From Myxococcales bacterium (GTDB lineage Bacteria; Myxococcota_A; Polyangia; Polyangiales; Ga0077539): 64,000 nt of DNA. Made by a program: the position numbers and the translations under genes. The notes under the pieces were generated by a model. The model saw nothing but the letters and a program-made list of their open reading frames with translations. It was not told the DNA's origin and made no database searches. Within the stretch, counting starts at the first letter, position 1. Each line of letters begins with the position of its first letter. This document shows positions 15,638-26,533 of this stretch, in pieces. The stretch spans positions 1 through 64,000 of the forward strand of contig JAEUKH010000029.1 in NCBI GenBank assembly GCA_016792845.1. The letters are read 5' to 3'.

Positions 15638-17904
15638 TCACGGGCTTCGGCGCGAGGCCCAAGGGCGCAGCCCGAGGCTCAACCCCACGCTCAACACCCG
15701 CGCATCGACCGGGAAGGGGTCTTGCTCGGCCTGAACGATCTGGAAGTACCGCACCACCGGGCCCAACGAGAGCGACGGCGTGAGCTGGTATTCGAGCGAC
15801 ACCGCGGCCTCGAAGGCGGGCCGCAGCACCGCGCCGGTGGCCGTGAGCCCCGCGCCGACGTCAAGCGCCGGGCGCCAAGGGCTGCTGCCCTGGTAGAACC
15901 CCCGGAGCCCCAAGAGGTACGTCGACGCGCGCCCCGCATCGCCGTCAGGCCGCGGGAAGAGCCACCCCCCCGCCGAGAGCGTCGTCGCGAGCCCCAAGGC
16001 CCGGGCGTCAGGCTCGGGGTGTTTGAGGTCGAAGCCGAACTGAAGGGCCGCCCCGAGGCCCCAGCGCATCGCGAGGGTGTTGCCCTGCTCAAGCGAAGGG
16101 TCGGTGTTCTGCTGGTACCCCGAGAGCATCCGCCCGCCGAGGGCCTCGCCCCGGAGGCTCACCCGCGCCCCGACGCCGTCGCGCGGCCGCGGACGCGGAG
16201 GCGCCTCGGGCAAGGTCAGCGCCTCGCGGTCGACCGTCTCGCGGCCGTCGACGGTGAGGGTGTAGCGAAACGACCGCGGCGCGTCAGCGCCCCAACGCAC
16301 CGCGAAGAGGCTCACCGTCGAAGGGTCGCCCGCCGTGGGCGCTGCGATGTTGACGCTGTCAACATCGGCGGAGACGCGGAGGTGTTCGGCGGTGAGCTGT
16401 TCGCCGGCGCTGTCGACGACCTGCACTCTGAGGGCGGCGCGGCGGGCGACGGGGTCAGCGTCGATGAGCCGGGCGACCACGGTGAAGGGGCCGCGGGGGG
16501 TGGGGGCGAGGCTCCAGGAGACGACCTCGTCGGGGGTCTCTCGGGCGCTGCAACGGAGCGTCTGCGCGACGAGCCGGTTGACCTCGAAGCGCCGCTGTTC
16601 GGTGGCTTCGAGGGCCTCTTCGCCGAGGCCGCATCGGAGCCCCCCGGGGAGGTTGATGACGGCGCGATGGGGCGCTGCGACGGCGACCACCTCGGGGCGC
16701 ACCACGGTGACCCGCAGCGGCTCGCTGAAGGGGCCCTCGAAGCGTGCGGCGTCGACGGCGCTGACCCTGAGGTAGTAGGCGCCCGGCGCGAGGGCCTCGA
16801 CCTGCCAGACGGGCGTGGCATCGGCGGTGCGGAGCTCACTCGCCAGGTCGAGGAAGCTCGGGTCGCGGGCGAGCTCGATGTGCCAGGTCGCGGGCGCGGG
16901 GGCGGTGCGGTTTGCGGGGGCGGTGCCGGGCTCCCATCGCGCGCTGAGGGCCGCGGTGGTGTCGGTGAGGGTGAGCCGCGGGGGGCGGGTCTGCCATTGG
17001 GGCGCGACGGGCAGGGCGTGGGGGGCCTCGACGCGGTTGCCCTCGGCGCGTACGGCGAAGCCGGGCTGGACCGTGACCGTGCGGTTGCCCGCGACCACGT
17101 TGGCGCTGCCCGAGTACACCGCGACGGTGGTCTCGTTGCGCGCGCCCACGGCGACCTGGGCCTCTCCGTTGCGCAAGACCACACGCCCGCTGGCGGTGCG
17201 AATGGGCACGGCGACGACCCGGGCGCGCCGCGGCGCGGGCCGAACGACACGCCGGGCGGGCCGTTGGGGGGCGGCGGGCGCCACGGGGGTGACCGCTTCG
17301 GGCTCGGCGCCGCGCCCGAGCGAGCCGAGGAAGGCGCGCAGCGTGCCGCGTTCGAGCACCGTGTCGCTGGCCCGCGCGAGGCGCCGTACGCGGGTGTTCG
17401 ACTCGCCCAGGATCACCACCAGGGTCTGCTCAGAGAGCCGGAGCTGCGTCTCGTCGGCGAAGGTGACCTCGGCCGAGGCGCGCTCCAAGGTGCTCACCCT
17501 TGTGCCGCGGAAGAGCGGGTCGTTGCGGTGCCCGACGCGGGTGCCCGAGTCGTTGATGACCTCGACGCGGTTCTGGGTCTCGGTGAGCACGGCGGCGGGC
17601 AGCGGCGTGCTCGCGCTCGGCACGCGGTCGGGGAGCTGGAGCACCTGCCCCACCCGGAGCCGATGCGGCGGCGGCCCGAGGGTGGGGTTGTACGCGTGGA
17701 TGAGGTCTGTGCGGGCGCCGTTGCGATAGCGCGCCGTGGCGATGCCGACGCAGGTGTCGCCGGCCTGCACCCGATACGGTCGGAGCTGCACCGCGGGCGC
17801 CGCTGCGGGCCGCGCCGTAGGCCGTGGCGCGGGCCGCGGTTGCGCGCCGAGCGGCCGGGAGAGGAGGGCCAGCGACAGGGGCAGGAGCCAGTGGCTGAGA
17901 CGCA

Positions 17905-17905
<1 letters not shown>
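15638..17905 (-). CDS. Secreted LysM / FecR-like protein with a C-terminal barrel-like region
   Basis: A signal peptide (residues 1-21, ending PLGAQ) is followed by a proline-rich linker and a LysM domain (YRVQAGDTCVGIATARY to LRVGQVLQLPD, about 45-95) expected to bind peptidoglycan. A FecR-type region comes next (GTRVSTLERASAEVTFADETQLRLSEQT as positions near 130-160, then ASGRVVLRNGEAQVAVGARNETTVAV). A fibronectin-like middle (YYLRVSAVDAARFEGPFSEPLRV) leads to a C-terminal part with alternating strands (VSLEYQLTPSLSLGPVVRYF), suggesting an outer-membrane barrel. The ATG shares one base with the kinase stop (TGATG), so it is the last gene of the cyclase/kinase operon and a plausible output or sensor of that pathway. 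Confidence 0.78.
16345..16367. repeat. Perfect palindrome, 10-bp arms, 3-nt spacer (copy A)
   Basis: The arms are CGATGTTGAC and GTCAACATCG around the spacer GCT. It lies inside the coding sequence of the LysM/FecR-like protein (codons for VNI). A copy with the same 8-bp arm core lies in a Cys-rich lipoprotein gene at 24254-24272. A protein-binding site is possible but unproven. Confidence 0.6.
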
Positions 17906-19391
<1,486 letters not shown>

Positions 19392-19395
<4 letters not shown>

Positions 19396-21164
19396 ATCAC
19401 CACCTCAAAGATTTCGACGCTCTCGCGCTTGCCGCGCAACGGATGGTGCCCCAGCGGGTGAAAGGTGAACCCGTCGGCCGACGCGAGCTGACTCACCCGC
19501 GCCGTGACCAGGGTCTGCGCGCCGCGGGCCAGCGCTTCGAGCCGCGCGGCGACGTTGACCGCGTCGCCGATCGCGGTGAACTCCATGCGGGTCTCGCTCC
19601 CGAGGTTGCCCACCAGGGCCTCGCCCGTGTTGACGCCGATGCCGAGCTTGACCTCGAAGCCGTAGCGCTCGAACCACTCGGGCGCGCTCGCCTCGACGAA
19701 GCGATGCATGTCTTCTGCGGCGCTCAGCGCGCGCGCGACCTGGGCTTCGAGCGCGGTCTCGTCGCCCGCGCCGAACACCGCCATCACACAATCTCCGACG
19801 AATTTGTCGACCATGCCCTGGTGACGGAACACCACCTCGGTGAGCACGGTGAACAGCTCGTTCAAGAACGCCACGACCTTCTCGGGGGGGGCCGACTCGG
19901 CGAAGCTCGTAAAGGCCACCACATCGGCGAAGAGCACCGTCACCTCGCGCCGCGCGCCCCCGAGGCTCAACGTGGCCTCACCCCGGGCCACCCGCCCCGC
20001 CACCTCGGCAGGGAGAAAGCGCGACAGGTCACCCTCGACGCGGGTGCGCCGTGCGATCTCGGCCTCGCCCGCCACGATCTCGTCGGCCATGGCCTCCATC
20101 GCGCGGCCCAGGGCTTCGAGCTCGTCGCCCGTGCGCACCGTCGAACGCTCGCCGAACACACGCCGCGCATAGGCGCGGGTGAGGGCCATGAGCGCCAGCA
20201 CCGGGGCCACCGCGCGGCTGCCGAGCCACGCGCCCAAGGCGGCCACGAAGAGCAGCGTCACCAAAGCTCCGGCGATGAGCACCCGCTGCGCGCCCCGCAA
20301 GGCGCGAAAGGCCTCAGCCTCGGGCCGCCGCACGATCACCGCCCAACGGTGCTCGGGCAGAATGCGGAGCGTGCCGATGTGAGGCTCGGTGGTGGTGAAT
20401 TCATTTGTAAGTTCAAGACGTTGTGAGAAAGCCTGGCGCGGCAGCGAGAGGCCCGTGAGGAGGTCGCGCCCCGCGAGGCTCGCCCCCACCGGCAGCCCCG
20501 GGCCGCGCGAGAGCAGGCGCAGCTGGTCGTCGATGAGGAGCACCCGGTCTTCGTGGCCGAGGCGCTCTTGCGAGAGGGCCGCGAGGGTCGCATCGAGCCA
20601 GCGCGGCTGCACCGTGCCGACGACCCAAGCGACGACGGCGCCGCCGCGTTCGAGCGGCACCGCGAAGCGCAGCGCCACGCCCCATGGGCCAAAGGTTGCG
20701 GGCAACCAGCGACCCTCGCGGGGCGGGGCCTGTCGCAGAAACTCAGGCAGCTGTTCGAGCGGCAGCGGCTCGCGGGTCTCGTTCGCGCGAAAGAGGGTGT
20801 CAACCCGCGCGCCGTCGGGGGTGTACACCGCGAGGTGGGCGAGGGCCGAGGCGCGGGCCATGATCTCACGGCCGAGGGTGATCTTCGCGTCGGTGTCGGT
20901 GATCGAAGGCTCGGTGAGCACCCGCCCCACGCGGAGGGTGGCCTCGCTCGCATAATCGAGGTCGCGCAGCAGGGTCTCGGAGGCCCGATCGAGGATGGCG
21001 ATCTCGAGCTCCTTCTCTGCCTGTGCGAGGCCCTGACGCTGCGCCCGGAGCGAGGTCGCGGTGAGGGCACCGAGGGGCACCGCGGCCACGACGAGGAGCG
21101 TGGCCACCCAGCGACGCCTCAGCGACCCACGGTGCTTGTTTGATTCTGTGTTGGAGGCCGCCAC
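19392..21164 (-). CDS. Membrane class III adenylate/guanylate cyclase with extracytoplasmic sensor
   Basis: The layout is: transmembrane helix (about residues 19-41), periplasmic sensor of roughly 240 residues (Cache-like, with LAHLAVYTPDGARVDTLF and GVALRFAVPLERGG), second helix (ALVTLLFVAALGAWLGS), HAMP-like linker, then a class III cyclase domain. The cyclase has VTVLFADVVAFTSFAES and FVGDCVMAVFGAG (metal-binding Asp residues) and IGVNTGEALVGNLGS, EFTAIGDAVNVAARLE. The substrate-specifying residues do not let me choose ATP or GTP with confidence. The start is a GTG. It is the first gene of the cyclase/kinase/LysM operon, suggesting one pathway from an envelope signal to cyclic nucleotide and phosphorylation. 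Confidence 0.9.
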
Positions 21165-21214
21165 TGCGGCTGAGATTAGGTCACTTCACGCGGCGGCGAA
21201 AGCACCGCAGCGCG

Positions 21215-21259
21215 ACATCGGAGGCGCGACCTCACCGCTGGGTGGGCGACCTCCGATGT
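21215..21259 (-). terminator. Nested stem-loop after the Cys-rich lipoprotein gene
   Basis: Perfect 10-bp arms ACATCGGAGG and CCTCCGATGT are separated by 25 nt, inside which CACC-gctg-GGTG can form a second small stem. On the minus strand the structure begins 8 nt after the stop codon of the Cys-rich lipoprotein and lies 50 bp before the cyclase start. A transcription terminator is the simplest reading, although no T-tract follows. Confidence 0.45.
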
Positions 21260-21266
21260 GCCAGGG

Positions 21267-23963
21267 TCAGTTGTTGACGCAGCGCCACACAGAGTTCTGC
21301 CCACCGCCTGTGCAAGTGCTGTTGTTGGGGCCGGGGCCGCCGCACCCGAGGCTGCCGCAGTAGCGCTCGTTCCACCCGTAGAGCGAGCCGGTCATGGTGA
21401 CGCCCGGGGGGGCCGAGAGGTCGCTGCCGTAGCGCCACACGGTGCGGCCGACGGTGCTCGAATCGCACACAAAGGGTCCGCTCGAACAACCCCCCGCGCC
21501 GGCGCCGCACCACGCGTTGCAGGCCGACGGCTCGATGAGCACCCAGCGGTAATTGTTCGGGCTCACACAACGGCCGGCCTGGCAGCTCTGCCCCGACGCG
21601 CACACCGTGCCGCAGGTGCCGCAGTTGTTGTTGTCGCTCTGGAGGTTGATCTCGCAGCCGTCGTTCGCGTTGCTGTTGCAGTTGGCGAAGCCCGAGCTGC
21701 ACGTGAACGCGCACTGCCCCGAGGTGCACGCGATGGTGGCGTTGGCGCGGGTCGGGCACGCGTTGTTGCACGCGCCGCAGTGGGCGATGTTGTTGCTGCT
21801 GTCGATCTCGCAGCCGTCGTTCGCGTTGTTGTTGCAGTTGGCGAAGGCGCCCTGACACGTAAAGCTGCAAGCGCTCGACTCGCACGCCGTGCGCGCGTTG
21901 GCCCGCGGCGGGCACACCGTGCCGCAGGCGCCGCAGTTGTTCACGTCGGTGGTCGTGGTCACGCACTGCCCGCCGCAGACGACCTGGCCTGAGCCGCAGA
22001 CGCCCGCGCAGCGCCCGAGGGCGCACACCTGACCGCTCGGGCAGCTCGTGCCGCAGCCACCGCAGTTGGCGGGGTCGGTCTGCGTGTTCACGCAGCGCCC
22101 GTTGCACGCCGTCTGACCGGTCGGGCAGTCGAGCACACACTGACCGTTCGCGCACACCTGGCTGTTGCCGCACACGTTGCCGCACGCGCCGCAGTTGGCG
22201 CGGTCGGCGCGGAGGTCGCGACACACGCCCGTGCAGTCGGTCTGGCCCGTGCCGCACGACACCACGCAGGCGCCTCCGAGACAGATTCGGCCGCCGTCAC
22301 AGGTGAGGCCGCAGGCGCCGCAGTTGGCGCGGTCGGTGCGGAGGTCGCGGCACGACCCGTCGCAGTCGGTGAGCCCGGTGCCGCACGACACGAGGCACTG
22401 ACGGTTCGAGCAGCTGCGACCCGCCGCGCAGACGTTGCCGCAGGCGCCGCAGTTGGTGTTGTCGCTCGTGAGGTCGCGGCACACGCCGTTGCAGTTGACC
22501 TGACCCAGCGCGCACGACACCACGCACTGCCCCGCGGCGCAGTTGCGCCCAGCCGGACACGCCGTGCCGCACATCCCGCAGTTGGCGTTGTCAGACTGAA
22601 GGTCGCGGCACACGCCCGAGCAGTTGCTCTGCCCCTCGATGCACGACACCGCGCACATGCCGTTGGCGCACACGCGCCCGGCCGGACACGCCGTACCGCA
22701 CGCCCCACAATTCGCGTTGTCGCTGCGCGTGTCGCGGCACACGCCGTTGCAGTTCGTGAGCCCCGCGCCGCACTGAACGACGCACATCCCGCTCACGCAG
22801 GCCTGGCCCGCCGCGCAGCGCGTGCCGCAGGCGCCGCAGTTGTTGTTGTCGCTCGTGAGGTCGCGGCACACGCCGTTGCAGTTGGTGCTGCCCATGCCGC
22901 AGCTCACGCGACACACGCCGGCCGTGCAGAGCTCGCCCGCGGGGCACGCGCTGCCGCACATGCCGCAGTGGTTGTTGTCGGTGTTCAGGTCGCGGCACAC
23001 GCCCTCGCAGTTGGTCGAGCCCGCGCCGCACGAGACGCGACACGCGCCCGCCGAGCAGATCTGCCCGCTCGGACACGCCGTGCCGCACATGCCGCAGTTG
23101 GCGTTGTCGCTGGTGAGGTCGCGACACGCCCCGTTGCAGTTCGTGGTGCCCTCGGCGCACGAGACGCGACACATGCCGCCCGAGCAGAGCTGCCCGCTCG
23201 GACACGCCGTGCCGCACATCCCGCAGTTGGCGTTGTCGGTGTTCAGGTCGCGGCACACGCCGTTGCAGTTGGTGGTGCCGCCCCCGCACGAGAGGCGGCA
23301 CGCGCCCGCCGAGCAGAGCTGACCCTCGGCGCAGCGGTTGCCGCAGGCGCCGCAGTGGTTGCTGTCAACCTGGGTGTCACGGCAGGTGCCGTCGCAGCTC
23401 GTCTGCCCCATCGGGCACACCACGGTGCAGCTCCCGTTGAGGCACACCTGACCCGCCGCGCAGGCGTTGCCGCAGCTGCCGCAGTTGGCGTTGTCGCTGC
23501 GCGTGTTGGCGCAGAAGCGCTCGCCGCCCACCCCCGCGTCGCCGCCCGTCGCGCAGGTCGCGAGGTTGGCGGCGCACTCGATGCCGCAGGCGCCCATCGA
23601 GCAGAGCTGCCCCGTGGCGCAGGTCGTGCCGCACGCGCCGCAATTGCTGCGGTCGGTGTTGGGGTCGACGCAGCGCCCGTTACAGACCCGCAAGCCCGGC
23701 GGACATTGCAGCGTGCAACGCCCCGCCATGCAGGCCTCGAAGCTCTGACAGCGTGTGCCGCAGCCCCCGCAGTTGGCAGGGTCTGCCTGCGTGTCGAGAC
23801 AGCGGTTGTCGCAGCGCGATTGCCCTGTCTGACACGCGACATCCATGCTGCTGTCGAGGCCGCCGTCGCTGCTGCCTCCGACCACCGTGTTGCCCTCACA
23901 ACCAAGCAAAAGCCCCACCCCGACAAGGAGTGTCGGGGCCCACCGGGCGAAATGTTCTCGCAT
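21267..23963 (-). CDS. Giant Cys-rich repeat lipoprotein A
   Basis: The protein has 898 residues. The signal ends in lipobox LLLGC (Cys22), then a Gly/Ser/Asp linker. Over 700 residues follow as about 16 repeats of roughly 43 residues with the pattern C..G.TNCNGVCRDL..DN.NCG.CGTAC..GQ.C..G.C. All Cys positions are regular, so each unit should be a small disulfide-bonded knob on the cell surface. Two late units switch to the FANCNNNANDGCE form that dominates protein B next door. The last 95 residues are a different Trp/Cys-rich domain (YRWVLIEPSACNAWCG). GGAGGA lies 8 nt before the ATG. The function is unknown; adhesion or a matrix role is a guess. Confidence 0.85.
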   Translation of the reverse strand: MREHFARWAPTLLVGVGLLLGCEGNTVVGGSSDGGLDSSMDVACQTGQSRCDNRCLDTQADPANCGGCGTRCQSFEACMAGRCTLQCPPGLRVCNGRCVDPNTDRSNCGACGTTCATGQLCSMGACGIECAANLATCATGGDAGVGGERFCANTRSDNANCGSCGNACAAGQVCLNGSCTVVCPMGQTSCDGTCRDTQVDSNHCGACGNRCAEGQLCSAGACRLSCGGGTTNCNGVCRDLNTDNANCGMCGTACPSGQLCSGGMCRVSCAEGTTNCNGACRDLTSDNANCGMCGTACPSGQICSAGACRVSCGAGSTNCEGVCRDLNTDNNHCGMCGSACPAGELCTAGVCRVSCGMGSTNCNGVCRDLTSDNNNCGACGTRCAAGQACVSGMCVVQCGAGLTNCNGVCRDTRSDNANCGACGTACPAGRVCANGMCAVSCIEGQSNCSGVCRDLQSDNANCGMCGTACPAGRNCAAGQCVVSCALGQVNCNGVCRDLTSDNTNCGACGNVCAAGRSCSNRQCLVSCGTGLTDCDGSCRDLRTDRANCGACGLTCDGGRICLGGACVVSCGTGQTDCTGVCRDLRADRANCGACGNVCGNSQVCANGQCVLDCPTGQTACNGRCVNTQTDPANCGGCGTSCPSGQVCALGRCAGVCGSGQVVCGGQCVTTTTDVNNCGACGTVCPPRANARTACESSACSFTCQGAFANCNNNANDGCEIDSSNNIAHCGACNNACPTRANATIACTSGQCAFTCSSGFANCNSNANDGCEINLQSDNNNCGTCGTVCASGQSCQAGRCVSPNNYRWVLIEPSACNAWCGAGAGGCSSGPFVCDSSTVGRTVWRYGSDLSAPPGVTMTGSLYGWNERYCGSLGCGGPGPNNSTCTGGGQNSVWRCVNN

Positions 23964-23971
23964 TCTAAAAG

Positions 23972-23977
23972 TCCTCC
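23972..23977 (-). promoter_or_regulatory. Ribosome binding site of Cys-rich lipoprotein A
   Basis: GGAGGA on the minus strand is 8 nt upstream of the ATG. It is one of the clearest Shine-Dalgarno sequences in the window and fixes this start. Confidence 0.75.
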
Positions 23978-23998
23978 GTTCGATTCACTTCAACGCCA

Positions 23999-24014
23999 GT
24001 CACACAACAGTGAC
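23999..24014. promoter_or_regulatory. Inverted repeat between divergent Cys-rich genes
   Basis: GTCAC and GTGAC flank ACAACA in the 124-bp AT-richer region between the two divergent lipoprotein genes. Its position suits an operator controlling both genes. The arms are only 5 bp, so chance is possible. Confidence 0.3.
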
Positions 24015-24087
24015 AACAATTTGTTCGAGAAAATCGGCGCACGAAGCGGTTGCGCGAGGGGGCACGTCGGCGTTCAATGACCGGGCA

Positions 24088-26514
24088 ATGGGTGACCGAA
24101 GGCAGAGCCCCGGGTGGGGCAGGGCGATGGCGGCCGCGCTGGCCACCCTCTCTTTCGGATGCGGCGGCGGTGTGGCCCTCGTCGGCGGTGAAATCGCTCA
24201 GCAAGACGCCGGGCCGCGCGACAGCGTGTCTCTCGACGCAGGCGACGTGCATGATGTTGACGATGTCAACATTGCCGACGGGTCAGAGGGGTCGATCCTC
24301 TTTGATGTGGCCGACGCGCCCGAGGTCGGCGACGGCGCCGCGCCCTCAGACGCTTTGAGTGACGCGGGCGACGCGCAGGCGGCGTGTCCGGGGCAGACCC
24401 AGTGCGGCGGCGCGTGCGTGTCGCTCTCGAACGACCCCAACCACTGCGGCGGGTGCAACAACGTCTGCGCCGCCGGGGCGCGACAGACCGCGCTCTGCAT
24501 GGCGGGGCGGTGCGCGACCCTCTGCCATCAAGGCTTCGCAGACTGCGACGGCAACCCCAGCAACGGCTGCGAGGTCGAGCTCGCGGCCGACCCGAGGCAC
24601 TGCGGCTCGTGCAGCGTGGCGTGCAGCGGTGGCCAGGGCACGGCGGCCTGCGCCAACGGGCAGTGCGCGATCGTCTGCAACGCGGGGCGCGGCAATTGCG
24701 ACCAACAGCTCACGAACGGGTGCGAGGTCGATCTTCTGGCCGACGCCGCCCACTGCGGTCGATGCGGGGCCCTCTGCGCGTTCGCCAACGGGGTCGGGGC
24801 GTGCTCGGGCGGCCAGTGCGCCCTCGCGACGTGCGCGATGGGCTTCGCCTCGTGCGACAACAACGACACCAACGGGTGCGAGACCAACATCGGGACGAGC
24901 GTCGACCACTGCGGCGCGTGTCGGCAGCGTTGCGCCTTCGACAACGCCGAGGCCGTGTGCGCCACGGGGCGCTGCGCCTTGGGCGCGTGTCGCATGGGCT
25001 TCGCAAACTGCGACGGCAACCCGAGCAACGGCTGCGAGGTCAACCTCGCGAGCTCGGCGGCGCACTGCGGCAGCTGCGGGCGTACATGCACGCTGCCCAA
25101 CGCGGTCAGCGCTTGCGTGACGGGGGGCTGCGCGATCGCCGCATGCAACAGCGGCTTCGCAGACTGCGATCGCGACGCCAACAACGGGTGCGAGGTCGAC
25201 CTCGGCACCACCACGACCCACTGCGGCTCCTGCGGCACCGCGTGCGGCGCGGGGCAGGTGTGCTCAGGCGGCGCGTGCCGCAACAACTGCCAAGGGTTCA
25301 ACGACCTTTGCGCCGGCGGGTGCGTCAACCTCAACAACAACGTGGCCCACTGCGGCGCGTGCAACACGGTGTGTGCGGCCCCAGCCAACGCGAGCCCGAC
25401 CTGCAACAGCGGGCAATGCGGATACGCTTGCAACAGCGGCTTCGCAGACTGCGACGGCCGCGCCGTCAACGGGTGCGAGGTCGACCTCCGCAGCGCGGTC
25501 AACCACTGCGGGAGCTGCTCACGAAGCTGCTCGTCGGCGGGCGGCGCCGCGTCGTGCGTCAACGGCCAGTGCCAGATCGCCTGCGCGGCGGGCCAAGGTG
25601 ATTGCGATGGCGACGTCTCGACAGGCTGCGAGACCAACGTGTCAAACACAACAGCGCACTGCGGTCGCTGCGCGAACGTCTGCACCGCGCCCAACGCGTC
25701 ATCGCAGTGCGTGTCGGCGACCTGTCAGGCGACCTGCAACAGCGGCTTCGGCGACTGCGACAACAACGCCGTCAACGGGTGCGAGACCAACCTGACCGCC
25801 ACGAGCGCGCACTGCGGCGCCTGCGGCCGGGCTTGTGTGTTGCCGAACGCCAGCCCGACCTGCGCCGGGGGGCAGTGCGCGATCGCCTCGTGCAACAGCG
25901 GGTTTGGCAACTGCGACGGCATCGCGTCGAACGGCTGCGAGACCAGCCTCGCGAGCAGCGCCTCGGCTTGCGGCGCGTGCGGGGTGGTCTGTTCGCTCCC
26001 GAACGCGGTGCCTCAGTGTGTGAGCGGGCAGTGCCAAGTCTTGACCTGCGCGCCCGGCTTCGGCGACTGCGACGGCATCGCGTCGAGCGGCTGCGAGATC
26101 GATCTGCGCACCACACGCGATCACTGCGGCGCGTGCGGCCGGAGCTGCGGCCCACGCGATCAATGCGTGGCGGGTTTGTGTATGACGACCTGTACGGGCT
26201 CGCTCGTCGCGTGCGCGGGCAACTGCGTCGACGTGACCCTCGACTTCGCCAACTGCGGCGGCTGCGGGCAAGCCTGCTCGGTCGGTCAGAGCTGCGTTTT
26301 GGGGAGCTGTGTCGATCCGAACCGCGACGCGGGGCTCGAAAGTGGCACCGGATCCGACGCGTCGTTGGCCATCGACGGAGACGACGGCATGCGCACCGAC
26401 GCGGGGCGCGACGCGGGCTTCGACGCGGGCTTCGACGCGGGCTTCGACGCGGGCTTCGACGTCGGGAGCAGCACCTCGGGTGATGTGCCCATCGAGGTTG
26501 GCTTCTCGGGGTAA
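24088..26514 (+). CDS. Giant Cys-rich repeat lipoprotein B
   Basis: The protein has 808 residues. The signal ends in lipobox LSFGC (Cys25), followed by an acidic Asp/Val/Ala linker. The body is about 15 repeats of roughly 40-45 residues of a second Cys pattern, C..GF.DCD....NGCEVDL.....HCG.CG..C, often with CNSGF. One unit (CQGFNDLCAGGCVNLNNNVAHCG) and the last (TCTGSLVACAGNC) are close to the type found in protein A. The C-terminus is a DAGF repeat tract. The start is uncertain: ATG 24088 or ATG 24127, and neither has a strong ribosome site. It diverges from protein A; the shared repeat types suggest the two arose from a common pool. Function is unknown. Confidence 0.82.
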   Translation: MGDRRQSPGWGRAMAAALATLSFGCGGGVALVGGEIAQQDAGPRDSVSLDAGDVHDVDDVNIADGSEGSILFDVADAPEVGDGAAPSDALSDAGDAQAACPGQTQCGGACVSLSNDPNHCGGCNNVCAAGARQTALCMAGRCATLCHQGFADCDGNPSNGCEVELAADPRHCGSCSVACSGGQGTAACANGQCAIVCNAGRGNCDQQLTNGCEVDLLADAAHCGRCGALCAFANGVGACSGGQCALATCAMGFASCDNNDTNGCETNIGTSVDHCGACRQRCAFDNAEAVCATGRCALGACRMGFANCDGNPSNGCEVNLASSAAHCGSCGRTCTLPNAVSACVTGGCAIAACNSGFADCDRDANNGCEVDLGTTTTHCGSCGTACGAGQVCSGGACRNNCQGFNDLCAGGCVNLNNNVAHCGACNTVCAAPANASPTCNSGQCGYACNSGFADCDGRAVNGCEVDLRSAVNHCGSCSRSCSSAGGAASCVNGQCQIACAAGQGDCDGDVSTGCETNVSNTTAHCGRCANVCTAPNASSQCVSATCQATCNSGFGDCDNNAVNGCETNLTATSAHCGACGRACVLPNASPTCAGGQCAIASCNSGFGNCDGIASNGCETSLASSASACGACGVVCSLPNAVPQCVSGQCQVLTCAPGFGDCDGIASSGCEIDLRTTRDHCGACGRSCGPRDQCVAGLCMTTCTGSLVACAGNCVDVTLDFANCGGCGQACSVGQSCVLGSCVDPNRDAGLESGTGSDASLAIDGDDGMRTDAGRDAGFDAGFDAGFDAGFDVGSSTSGDVPIEVGFSG
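24254..24272. repeat. Perfect palindrome, 8-bp arms, 3-nt spacer (copy B)
   Basis: ATGTTGAC and GTCAACAT flank GAT, inside the linker coding region of Cys-rich lipoprotein B. It matches the inner 19 bp of the palindrome at 16345-16367 in all but one spacer base. Confidence 0.6.
26409..26460 (+). repeat. Coding 12-bp repeat (DAGF tract)
   Basis: Four near-exact copies of GACGCGGGCTTC encode DAGFDAGFDAGFDAGF near the end of lipoprotein B. Such Asp/Ala/Gly tracts recur in exported proteins of this window and look like flexible acidic linkers. Confidence 0.85.
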
Positions 26515-26533
26515 CCTCCAAACAACACACGCG

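Noticed and set aside
23845..24087. N-terminal extension of Cys-rich lipoprotein B back to 23845
   Set aside because: It would overlap lipoprotein A and its promoter and would place the lipoprotein signal inside the protein.
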